Part shown: positions 9,102-16,619 of the stretch, piece by piece
How the letters are laid out: every line of letters begins with the position of its first letter
Numbering within the stretch: the stretch's first letter is position 1
Position numbers and translations under genes: made by a program
The notes under the pieces: generated by a model
What the model was told of the DNA's origin: nothing
Database searches by the model: none
The model's input: the letters and a program-made list of their open reading frames with translations, nothing else
Source: JAXMAR01 sp046350295
Lineage (GTDB): Bacteria > Planctomycetota > Planctomycetia > Gemmatales > Gemmataceae
Direction of reading: 5' to 3'
DNA length: 64,000 bases
NCBI GenBank assembly: GCA_046350295.1
Contig: JAXMAR010000010.1
Coordinates: forward strand, 62,001 to 126,000

Positions 9102-10050
9102 ACTCCTCCCCCGGCCGCAGCCAGGCGGCGATCGGCGTGTCGATCAGGAGTTGGCCGACGTGGTAAACGAGGATGGGCAGGATCGCGATCGGGTAGGCGG
9201 CTTGAAAGTAGGTCTCGTAGAGCAGGAAGGACACGGGCAGCGTCTTCTGGCTGCCGGCGAAGGCGATGGCGCTGCGGCGCGGCCCGTCAAAGTTCAAGAG
9301 CCCGGCGCCGAGCCAGCCGAAGAAGAGCGTGCCCACGTGCAGAGCGAGCACGATGGGCAAGGCGAGGGCGATGGCGTCCCAGCCGAGCGCCACGGTTTCC
9401 TCGCGCAGCCGCTCCCCGACACGCGCCGCTGCCTGAAAGATGATGGAGAGGACAAAGAGCTGCGACACGATGCTCCAGAACGGCTTGCGTCTCTCGGCGA
9501 CCAGCGCGAGGATCGGCACGGCCTGCGCAACTTGCCCGACGGCAACCGGCAGCACCAGGGTCAGCAAAAGATCGAGCATCATCCGGCCGATGTGGATCTC
9601 GACCTGTGTGCCGGTGAGGAAAAGCAACCAGCAGGGAGTGACGAGCCAGCCCGTGAACGTCGTCAGAAGCGTGACGAGCAGGGCGGTCGCCTCGTTGCCG
9701 CCGGCCAGGCGCGTCCACAAGACGGCCGAGGCGAGGGTGCAAGGCACGCTGGCACAGAGGAAGAGTCCCAGGCGCAGGTCTGGAGCGACGAAAAGGCTGA
9801 GTCCCCAGGCGGCGAGCGGGCAGAAGCCGTAGCTGACCAGAGAAGCCCAAAGCGTCCCCCAGGGCCGGCGGATCTCATCGGTGAGGCGCCGCGTCGGCAT
9901 CGTCCAGGCCATGAGGAACAACGCCAGCGCAATGACCACGCGTGGGCTCAGCCAGCCGATGGCGCCGCGGACCTGAGAGGGAAAGAGAAGCGCGATAGTC
10001 AGTCCGCCCGCCAAGACGAGGAGAAACCAGTGGCGGACCAGGCGCGTCAT
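9100..10050 (-). CDS. SBF-like / bile acid:sodium symporter family transporter
   Basis: 316 residues, highly hydrophobic, with about ten membrane helices. The inverted-repeat fold of the SBF (BASS) family is suggested by 'CASVPCTLASAVLWTRLAGGNEATALLVTLLTT' and by 'RRSAIAFAGSQKTLPVSFLL' near the C-terminus, the blocks used by the YfeH-like (SBF_like) subgroup. It probably moves an organic anion or keto acid across the inner membrane; the substrate is unknown. Its stop codon lies inside a palindromic repeat. Confidence 0.88.
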   Translation of the reverse strand: MTRLVRHWFLLVLAGGLTIALLFPSQVRGAIGWLSPRVVIALALFLMAWTMPTRRLTDEIRRPWGTLWASLVSYGFCPLAAWGLSLFVAPDLRLGLFLCASVPCTLASAVLWTRLAGGNEATALLVTLLTTFTGWLVTPCWLLFLTGTQVEIHIGRMMLDLLLTLVLPVAVGQVAQAVPILALVAERRKPFWSIVSQLFVLSIIFQAAARVGERLREETVALGWDAIALALPIVLALHVGTLFFGWLGAGLLNFDGPRRSAIAFAGSQKTLPVSFLLYETYFQAAYPIAILPILVYHVGQLLIDTPIAAWLRPGEE

Positions 10051-10087
10051 GTCGAGAAGTATATCAGCCCAACGCGCTCAGAGCCGA

Positions 10088-10128
10088 AAGCGTAAGCGAC
10101 GGCCCGACCGCAACCGTCGCTCACGCTT
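10088..10128. repeat. Palindromic repeat, 'AGAGCCGAAAGCGTAAGCGACGG' family
   Basis: AAGCGTAAGCGACGG (10088-10102) faces CCGTCGCTCACGCTT (10114-10128), 15-bp arms with one G-T difference and an 11-base loop. The same family recurs in several copies at 60013-60140. It lies just upstream of the SBF transporter. Confidence 0.8.
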
Positions 10129-10214
10129 CTATGAAAGCGTGTCGCCTGTCAAGAGCGAGTCGCTTCTTCCAAGGATTTTGTTTTTGCCCGTGATCACAAT
10201 CTTCCGGCTCCGTT

Positions 10215-11099
10215 TCACTTCACCAACCCCGCCGATTGTAAGATCGCCTTCATCTTCGCCAGCTTGTCCGCCGGCAACGCGTTCACCGGCGAGCGGCTCG
10301 GCCCGATCGACAGTCCCATCAGCATCAGCGCCTGCTTGACGCCGCCCGGCGGCGTGCCGAGCGCCAGGCTCAGCCGCACCGGATTGAGCCGCTTCTGGGC
10401 CGCGATGGCCCCGGCATGGTCGCCGCGCGTGAAGCACTCGAAGATGTCGACGAGGATGCGCGGCGCAACGTTCGCCGTCGCCGGCACCGCGCCGCGGGCG
10501 CCCCAGAGCAGGGCGTGGTAGATCAGCGTGTCGCGGCCCTGGAGCACGCTGAAGCGGTCCGGCACGACGCGGATGAACTCGTTGGTGTTCTGCAAATCGC
10601 CCGAGGAATCCTTGATGCCGACGATGTTCGGAATCTCCGCCAGCCGGGCCACTGTCTCGACGTCGATCTTGAGCCCGCCGCAGGTCGACGGGTTGTTGTA
10701 CAGGATGACCGGCAGCGCCGTGCTCTCCGCGATCTTGCGGTAGTGGTCGAAGATCTCCTGCTGATTCGGCGAGACGAAATAGGGCGTGATGACGCTCACG
10801 CCCTGCACGCCTTCCTTCTCTGCCATCTTCGTCAGCCGGATCGCCTCACGCGTCGACTCGGCCCCCGTTCCGGCATACACCGGGACCCGCCCGCGCACGT
10901 GCTCGACCGCCGTCGCGATCACTTCCTGCTTCTCGCGCTCGTCCATGGCGTAGAATTCGCTGTTGGTGCCGAGGACGAAGACACCATGGACGCCGCTTGT
11001 GATAAGGTGATCGAGGAACCAGCGCAGCCGCGGCAGGTCGAGGTCCTCGTTGTCCTTCATCGGGGTGGCGACGGGAGGGATGATACCGCGGATTTGCAT
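10215..11099 (-). CDS. DapA-family class I aldolase (dihydrodipicolinate synthase-like)
   Basis: 294 residues, the standard TIM-barrel length. The Schiff-base Lys is K163 in VGIKDSSGD and the catalytic Tyr is Y134 in ILYNNPS. The substrate-binding loop reads GTNSEF (44-49) instead of GTTGE, so the substrate may not be that of true DapA; related members cleave sialic acid or keto-deoxy sugar acids. It starts at the ATG at 11099 behind AAGG. It stands alone with no lysine-pathway neighbours, so the specific reaction is left open. Confidence 0.87.
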   Translation of the reverse strand: MQIRGIIPPVATPMKDNEDLDLPRLRWFLDHLITSGVHGVFVLGTNSEFYAMDEREKQEVIATAVEHVRGRVPVYAGTGAESTREAIRLTKMAEKEGVQGVSVITPYFVSPNQQEIFDHYRKIAESTALPVILYNNPSTCGGLKIDVETVARLAEIPNIVGIKDSSGDLQNTNEFIRVVPDRFSVLQGRDTLIYHALLWGARGAVPATANVAPRILVDIFECFTRGDHAGAIAAQKRLNPVRLSLALGTPPGGVKQALMLMGLSIGPSRSPVNALPADKLAKMKAILQSAGLVK

Positions 11100-11247
11100 G
11101 ACTGGACCTTCGGTTGAACACCGTCGTCACGACGGCACATGGCAGGAAGCGTTAGTATAGCGGTTCAGGTCGCGCCTGACGGGAATCGGCGTTACATTAA
11201 ACGCCACTTGCGATACAACGAATAACAATAAGGACGCAATCAAAACC

Positions 11248-11336
11248 AGGCGAGCCGGGCGGCGTCAGCACCTGGAGAAACGCGCCCGGTAACGCAAGGC
11301 ACCGCACTCCGGGAGCTCACGCCGCCCGGCTCGCCT
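11248..11336. repeat. Long inverted repeat, 'AGGCGAGCCGGGCGGCGT' family
   Basis: Perfect 18-bp arms at 11248-11265 and 11319-11336 enclose about 53 bases. The element lies in the leader of floA, ending 26 bases before its ATG. The same 18-mer recurs as the arm of the element at 28412-28493 inside the cox operon. Confidence 0.85.
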
Positions 11337-11362
11337 GACCTGAAAAAAGCGGAGTGATTCTC

Positions 11363-12414
11363 ATGGCCCTCTTCGCCGACCTCAACGATCTCTGGACGGA
11401 GCACAAGTGGATGCTCATCGGCGGCGCCGTCGTGCTGCTCCTGGGCATCTTCTTCCTCATCGTCTTCTTCAGCTTCCTGCGCTGTGGATCCAGTGCTTCC
11501 TCACCAGCGCCAAGATCAGCATCTGGGACTTGATCGGCATGAAGCTCCGCAACGTCGACTACACCATGATCGTCCGCCAGAAGATCTCCCTCGTGCAGGC
11601 CGGCGTCAAGGTCTCCACACAGGAGATGGAGGCCCACTACCTCTCGCGCGGCAACGTCCCCAAGACCGCCGCCGCCGTCATCGCCGCCCACAAGGCCGGC
11701 ATCGACCTCCCCTGGCGCATCGCCGCCGCCATCGACCTCGCCGGCCGCGACGTCCTCGACGCCGTCAAGACCAGCGTCAATCCCAAGGTCATCGACTGCC
11801 CCGATCCCAACAAGGGCCGCCCCACGCTCGACGGCGTCTGCAAGAACGGCATCCAGCTCCGCGCCCGCGCCCGCGTCACCGTCCGCACCAAGCTCGAACG
11901 CCTCGTCGGCGGCGCCACCGAGGAGACCATCATCGCCCGCGTCGGCGAAGGCATCGTCAAGGCCATCGGCTCGGCCGAGCATCACACCGACGTGCTCGCC
12001 AACCCCAACCTCATCTCGCAAGCCGTGCTCAAGAACAGCCTCGACGCCCAGACCGCGTTCGAGATCGTCTCGATCGACGTGGCCGAGATCGACGTCGGCG
12101 CCAACGTCGGCGCCGAATTGCAAGCCAACCAGGCGGCCGCCGACCTGCGCGTGGCCCAGGCCAAGGCGGAGGAGCGCCGCGCCGCCGCCGTCGCCCGCGA
12201 GCAGGAGATGAAGGCGGCGGTCGAGGAGAACCGGGCCAAGGTCGTCCTCGCCGAAGCCGAGGTGCCGCTCGCCATCTCGCAAGCCTTCCGCGACGGCCGC
12301 CTCGGCATCATGGACTACTACTCCATCCGCAACCTGCAATCGGATACCTCGATGCGCAACGCCATCGCCGGCACCTCCGGCCCCGGCGACCGCGCCGGCT
12401 CCAACAACGCCTGA
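11363..12414 (+). CDS. floA: Flotillin-like protein FloA, interrupted by a frameshift after the membrane anchor
   Basis: The natural start is the ATG at 11363 behind GGAG. It opens a soluble lead-in and a strong membrane helix (MLIGGAVVLLLGIFFLIVFF). After 'FSFL' (about 11480) the frame must change to continue 'LWIQCFLTSAKISIWDLIGM', the conserved FloA sequence, so about one base is missing at 11476-11484. Downstream the protein is complete: SPFH region with KLRNVDYTMIVRQK, then an Ala/Glu-rich coiled coil ('AKAEERRAAAVAREQEMK') and 'GIMDYYSIRNLQSDTSMR'. FloA scaffolds functional membrane microdomains. An intact C-terminal part argues for recent mutation or sequencing error. Confidence 0.88.
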
Positions 12415-12420
12415 TTCAAC

Positions 12421-12447
12421 GGGCGAGCTTACGCTCGATGCTCGCCC
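12421..12447 (+). other. Hairpin between floA and its downstream gene
   Basis: Perfect 8-bp stem GGGCGAGC / GCTCGCCC with an 11-base loop, 6 bases after the floA stop and 16 bases before the next ATG. There is no T tract, so it may be an mRNA processing or attenuation element rather than a terminator. Confidence 0.4.
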
Positions 12448-12463
12448 AAGCGAGAGATCGACC

Positions 12464-13087
12464 ATGAACTTCGACCTCGTCAAGCTCCTGATCCCGATCA
12501 TCGCCCTCGTTGTCTGGATCGTCGCCAACATCATCGGCAACGTCCAGCAGCAAGGTCAGCGTGGCCCGCGCCGCCAGCAGCCCAAGCCGCCTCCCAAGCC
12601 AACGACAGGCAATGAGGAGCAGCGCGATATCGAGGAGCAGGATCGCAAAGCCGAAGAGACCCGCAAGAAGCGCAAAGCCCAGGTCGACCGCCAGTTCGAG
12701 GTCGAGCGCCAGCGCCAGGTCGAGAGCGACAAGGAACGCCGCCGCGCCGGCAGCCTCGACCGACCATCCGAAAAAGTCGTCATCGCCCAGGACCGGCCCC
12801 GCGTCGACCGCGGCCCGGAAGCGGCGCCGCAGCGCGTGCCCGTCCCGCCGCCGCGCCCTGCCGCCGTTCCCGTCGTGCGCGAGGTCTTACCCACGCCCAA
12901 GTCGCTCCAGGTCTCCGCGACCTCCCTCAGCGCGGCGCTGGGCGAAGCCGCGAAAGTAAAAGAGCGGCCCCTTGCCCCCGCCGCCCAGGAAGTCCGCCGC
13001 CTCCTCAAGAACCCCGGCAGCCTCGCCGCCGCCATCGCCCTGCGCGAGATCCTGGATCCACCGCTGGTAAGACGCCGGAGAAGTTAA
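12464..13087 (+). CDS. Membrane-anchored charged coiled-coil protein next to floA
   Basis: 207 residues. One N-terminal membrane helix (about 7-25, LLIPIIALVVWIVANIIG) is followed by a Gln/Pro-rich linker, a strongly charged helical stretch (about 50-95, EEQDRKAEETRKKRKAQVDR), a Pro-rich segment and a short C-terminal helix. No family is recognised. It lies 49 bases after floA on the same strand, so it is probably co-transcribed and may work with the flotillin raft. That role is inferred from position only. Confidence 0.7.
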   Translation: MNFDLVKLLIPIIALVVWIVANIIGNVQQQGQRGPRRQQPKPPPKPTTGNEEQRDIEEQDRKAEETRKKRKAQVDRQFEVERQRQVESDKERRRAGSLDRPSEKVVIAQDRPRVDRGPEAAPQRVPVPPPRPAAVPVVREVLPTPKSLQVSATSLSAALGEAAKVKERPLAPAAQEVRRLLKNPGSLAAAIALREILDPPLVRRRRS

Positions 13088-13200
13088 CCACGGAACACAC
13101 GAAAAACACGAAAGAAGAAACAGAGTGTCGCTCGGCGATTTCCGTTGCCATCACATGCCGTATCGGTTCTTCTTTTTTGTGCCTTTCGTGTGTTCCGTGG
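13087..13200. repeat. Inverted repeat upstream of the GxxExxY gene
   Basis: CCACGGAACACACGAAA (13087-13103) and its exact reverse complement TTTCGTGTGTTCCGTGG (13184-13200) form perfect 17-bp arms, followed inside by imperfect A-rich/T-rich continuations. The left arm starts at the stop codon of the preceding gene. A related tract (TTCGTGTTTTTCGTGTTTCC) recurs directly after the GxxExxY gene. Confidence 0.85.
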
Positions 13201-13219
13201 CTCACTTTCCGAGGCCAAC

Positions 13220-13591
13220 ATGGATCTGCTCTACAAAGAAGAATCCTACCGCATCATCGGCGCCTGCTTCGAGGTCTACAAGGAAATGGGGCCCGGCTTC
13301 CTCGAGGCCGTCTACCAGCGCTGCCTCGCCATCGAGCTGGACTTCAAGACGTCCGTTCTCGCAGCAGATCGAAGCCCCCTTGACTACAAGGGCCATCCCG
13401 TTGACCTGACCTACAAACCGGACTTCATCTGCTTCGACAAGATCATCATCGAAATCAAGGCCGTCTCCGAATTAGCCGACGAGCACCGGCGCGCAGCTTC
13501 ACAACTACCTCAAAGCCACCGGCCTTCGCCTGGGCCTCCTCGTCAACTTCTGCACTACCCCAAACTCGAATACGAACGCGTTATCCGCTAG
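13220..13591 (+). CDS. GxxExxY protein with a compensated double frameshift
   Basis: 123 codons from the ATG at 13220. The family signature is present: 'GACFEVYKEMGPGFLEAVYQ' contains GPGFLEAVY, and 'KPDFICFDKIIIEIKAV' is the conserved second block. After 'ADEHR' (about 13488-13494) the conserved continuation 'AQLHNYLKATGLRLGLLVNF' is found one frame over, and the original frame resumes at 'HYPKLEYERVIR' (13548-13553). So about 22 residues are scrambled by a gain and a loss of one base. The function of GxxExxY proteins is unknown; a nuclease-like fold has been suggested. The flanking repeats fit the common repeat-associated habit of this family. Confidence 0.8.
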   Translation: MDLLYKEESYRIIGACFEVYKEMGPGFLEAVYQRCLAIELDFKTSVLAADRSPLDYKGHPVDLTYKPDFICFDKIIIEIKAVSELADEHRRAASQLPQSHRPSPGPPRQLLHYPKLEYERVIR

Positions 13592-13635
13592 AATCGAGCC
13601 GCCCGCGCCGCTCCCCTTTGTTTTCTGTCTTCTTT

Positions 13636-13657
13636 TTTCGTGTTTTTCGTGTTTCCT
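13636..13657. repeat. Repeat tract (TTCGTGTTTTTCGTGTTTCC) after the GxxExxY gene
   Basis: The tract resembles the right arm of the inverted repeat at 13184-13200 in the same orientation, so the GxxExxY gene is bracketed by repeat units. It runs into the start region of the serine hydrolase gene. Confidence 0.55.
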
Positions 13658-13667
13658 GGTTCAAACC

Positions 13668-14755
13668 ATGCCCGACTTCGACTCCCCCGCCTCGACGCCG
13701 CCTTCAACCTCCTCGACGCCTGGACCGCCAAGGGCCTCGTCCCCGCTGCAACCCTCTGCGTCGGCCGCCGCGGCCGCGTCGTCGAGCCGCGCTTCTTCGG
13801 CCGGCTTCACCCCGACGCCATGTCGCCCCTCCCCGCCAACTCCCTCTTCCTCATCGCATCCATCACCAAGCCCGTCGTCGTCGGCGCCGTCATGCTTCTC
13901 GTCGAACGCGGCCAGCTCACCCTCGAAGATCGCGTCTCACGCTTCGTCCCGCGCTTCGCCGCCAACGGCAAGGAGAACATCCACGTCCGCCACCTCATGA
14001 CGCACACCAGCGGCCTGCCCGACATGCTCCCCAACAACGACGCCCTCCGCGCCAAGCACCAGCCGCTCTCCGCCTTCATCGACGACGTCTGCCGCCTCAA
14101 GCCCGAGTTCCCCGCCGGCACGCGCGTCCAGTATCAGAGCATGGGCATCGCCATGCTCGCCGAGATCGTCCATCAGATCACCGGCGCCACGATCGCCGAG
14201 TTCCTCCGCCGCGAAGTCTTCCAGCCCCTCGGCATGAACGACACCTCCCTCGGCTGGAACCCCGCCACCAAGGGCCGCATCGCCGCCGTCAAGATCAGCC
14301 CCGAGCAGGCCAAGACCGACTGGAACTGGAACACCCCTTACTGGCTCGGCTTCGGCGCTCCCTGGGGCGGCCTCATCACCTCCCCCGCCGACTTCGCCAA
14401 GTACTGCCTCATGATGCTCGGCGAAGGCGCCCTCGGCAAAACACGCATCTTCAGCCCCGCCACCGTCCGCGCCATGACGAGCAACCAGCTCGCCGCCATG
14501 CCCGCCGTCCCCGAAGAGGAGCGCCGCTGCCGCCCCTGGGGCCTCGGCTGGCGCCTCAACTGGCCCGCCCACTCCGCCAACTTCGGCGACCTGCTCGGCC
14601 CCAAAACCTACGGCCACTGGGGCGCCACCGGCACCCTCTGCTGGCTCGACCCCGACAGCCAGGCCTTCTGCATCATCTTCACCACCCAGCCGCAGGAGCC
14701 GGAAGGCCGCTTCCTGGCAAGACTGTCGAACGCGGTGGCAGCGGCGTTAGTCTGA
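13668..14755 (+). CDS. Serine hydrolase of the beta-lactamase / class C (AmpC-like) family, frameshift near start
   Basis: Catalytic SxxK is SITK in 'LFLIASITKPVVVGA', and the YxN-type motif is YQSMG. The third motif is 'GHWGATGT' (HxG-like) near the C-terminus, and 'HLMTHTSGLPDM' is the usual family block. The natural start MPDFDS at 13668 is in a different frame from the body. Restoring one C in the C5 run at 13684-13688 would give MPDFDSPRLDAAFNLLDAW. The open frame from a GTG at 13640 avoids the shift but reads through repeat sequence and lacks a ribosome binding site. No signal peptide is seen; the substrate is unknown (esterase or peptidase). Confidence 0.84.
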
Positions 14756-14759
14756 GGGG

Positions 14760-15161
14760 CTATTTCAGAAGAGCAACGAAACCGGCCTGCTCGAAATGAT
14801 GATCGGCTGTCAAAGCTTCTGTGCTGCCATGTTCCGTCATGACGACAAATGAGCCACAGTCGGTGAGCGACCAGTCCTTGTCGGGCCGTGACGTGAAGAG
14901 AGCCAAAGCCTTCTCAAAGAGCCTTGTGGACACCGGCACTATCTCCACCCCCTCGGCCGAACGTAGATTCCTTACCAGCGTCTGGAACATGGAGCGACCG
15001 CTGCCCCGACAGAAGAAGTTGCCAACTTCAACAAGCACAAACTCGCTGGTAAGGATCGGCCCTTGTTGCGCTCCGGCCAGGGCCTTCGCTTGGGCGTGCA
15101 ACGCATCCTGGGGACTGGAAATGGCGACGTAGAAAGACGTGTCGGCGAATACCGGCTTCAT
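14760..15161 (-). CDS. PIN-domain ribonuclease toxin (VapC-like)
   Basis: 133 residues. Acidic metal-binding residues of the PIN fold are visible: D7 (FADTSF), E45 (FVLVEV), D101 (SLTDCGSF) and D120 (TADHHF). It probably cleaves RNA. Its ATG overlaps the stop of the upstream small gene by four bases (ATGA), the usual coupling of antitoxin and toxin. It converges with the serine hydrolase gene, ending 4 bases from it. Confidence 0.87.
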   Translation of the reverse strand: MKPVFADTSFYVAISSPQDALHAQAKALAGAQQGPILTSEFVLVEVGNFFCRGSGRSMFQTLVRNLRSAEGVEIVPVSTRLFEKALALFTSRPDKDWSLTDCGSFVVMTEHGSTEALTADHHFEQAGFVALLK

Positions 15162-15382
15162 TTCTTGGGATGCCCATACAAGTAGTGATCGACGTTCTGA
15201 GACGCGTCGGCAGGCAAGCCTTCAACCTTGCCGACCACGTCGCCTAACCGGTCGAGCAGGCTGAGCGCCGCGGGGCGCCTGGCCTCCTCGATCGGCTCAA
15301 TCTTCACGGCAGTTCCCTCGGGGAACCCGTTGGGCGTATCGAAGACAACAACGCCGTTCTGGACGTGGCCGGTGATCGACAT
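15158..15382 (-). CDS. Probable antitoxin partner of the PIN toxin
   Basis: 74 residues from the ATG at 15382 (MSITGHVQNGVVVFDTPNGF), chosen because AGGA lies 8 bases upstream. The N-terminal beta-rich 'GHVQNGVVVFD...PEGTAVKIEP' resembles the short swapped-hairpin antitoxin class seen with PIN toxins. The C-terminal 'LLDRLGDVVGKVEGLPADAS' would be the toxin-binding helix. It is translationally coupled to the toxin by the ATGA overlap. Confidence 0.75.
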   Translation of the reverse strand: MSITGHVQNGVVVFDTPNGFPEGTAVKIEPIEEARRPAALSLLDRLGDVVGKVEGLPADASQNVDHYLYGHPKK

Positions 15383-15517
15383 GAAACCCATCCTTTCGCC
15401 GCTATTGTAAGGGCCGTCTACAGAGCCATGCAAGTCGACGCCGCATAGAAAACAGTCGGCAACCAACATTTCCAAGACCAGGAGCGGTTGCTCGACGCGA
15501 TCTTCAGGAGCGCCACG

Positions 15518-16297
15518 ATGCACCCGGTTCTCGAGTATGACCCCCCGTTGCCGAAATCGCCCTTCGAGATGAAGTACTCGTCCCCTGGGCTTTACTTCGT
15601 TACCGGCGATGCACGCTTTCAGACGGATGTCCCTTGGACCCGCGGGCCATTTGAACCGCCTGAAGAAACGGAGGAGCGTTTTCGAACGATCGACGCCTAC
15701 TTTCAAGAGCCCATCTGCCGGAAATGCGGAAATGCTACCAGCCCTAGGAGCAAGAAAAAATGGAATCTGCCCTACGGAGAAGGGCGATATGACGGGGTAT
15801 TTGGCGGCGGAGCTGGCGCCTGGTGCGAGCTTATCTCGACCCGCTTCCTTCACCTTCTCACAAACGAGGAACGGGCGCGGCTAGAACTACAGCCCGTGGA
15901 GGGCAAGCGCAACGCAAAAAAGTTCTTCGAGATTGTCGGGCCCCCGGGGCCGCCGTTCATCGCCGTGGCGGGTCTCGACACCAAGGGATGGCGGTGCACC
16001 GCGTGCAGTTATCGGACCCCGTTTGGCTACACCTTCGATGACACGGGTTTGTCCCAATTCGTCGCCCGCGGGGACCTGCCTTCTCCACTCCCCGACATCT
16101 TCACCGTAGGTCAGCCGCCCACCATTCACCTTGTCGCAACCGCCAAGCGGTGGCAAGAACTCGTCGGCAAAAAAGGGGCACGCGGTTTTTGCAGCAGACT
16201 TCTTGGAGTGGCGCCAGACGAAGAGGTCATCCGGCACATGGAACTGCCGACGTATGAGGACTTCATGCGCGAGCAGGGGAGGGAGCGGTTCATCTAG
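15518..16297 (+). CDS. Double-CxxC protein, possible SitI-type immunity-like protein
   Basis: 259 residues from the ATG at 15518, preceded by AGGAG; a further in-frame start at 15488 lacks a site. Two cysteine pairs, CRKCGN and CTACSY, suggest a zinc-binding fold split by about 100 residues. The layout (one CxxC near residue 65-70, a second in the middle, ending in a Glu/Arg-rich tail) resembles the myxobacterial double-CxxCG paralog family, some of which are immunity proteins. The match is by pattern only. There is no partner toxin next to it. Confidence 0.6.
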   Translation: MHPVLEYDPPLPKSPFEMKYSSPGLYFVTGDARFQTDVPWTRGPFEPPEETEERFRTIDAYFQEPICRKCGNATSPRSKKKWNLPYGEGRYDGVFGGGAGAWCELISTRFLHLLTNEERARLELQPVEGKRNAKKFFEIVGPPGPPFIAVAGLDTKGWRCTACSYRTPFGYTFDDTGLSQFVARGDLPSPLPDIFTVGQPPTIHLVATAKRWQELVGKKGARGFCSRLLGVAPDEEVIRHMELPTYEDFMREQGRERFI

Positions 16298-16619
16298 GCG
16301 CCCAAGGCACGGATGGACGCCGCGCTGACTTCTCAAGGCCCGAGGCGTCCAGCGAATGATTTGCATCCACGGACAGACACCCGATCCGCAACTCATTTCC
16401 GACCCTCCTCACAACCCGTGGAGCAACAAGCCCTTAATTCGTGGCGCCCGATCAGGGAACCATTTTCCAAGAGACATCCCCCCATCCCCCGAATAATCCT
16501 CGCATGCTCCCCGCGTCCCTGGTATCCTTCCACCCGTAGAAACCTGCCGCCCTCCGTCCTGCCAAGACTCCGAAGAGCCCCGGCCTTCCATGCCTCCTCT
16601 CCATCCCCGAGGATTCGCC
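16298..16619. other. Intergenic region without a recognised gene
   Basis: About 320 bases between the double-CxxC gene and the HzsA-related gene. No conserved frame or repeat is recognised. It presumably contains the promoter of the downstream gene; the ribosome binding site GAGGA lies just before 16620. Confidence 0.4.

Noticed and set aside
9151..10095. Plus-strand frame opposite the SBF transporter
   Set aside because: The minus strand gives a hydrophobic transporter with family blocks. The plus frame is charged, low-complexity shadow sequence.
13640..13700. GTG at 13640 as the serine hydrolase start
   Set aside because: It begins inside a repeat tract and has no ribosome binding site. 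The natural ATG is at 13668 with one missing C in a run.
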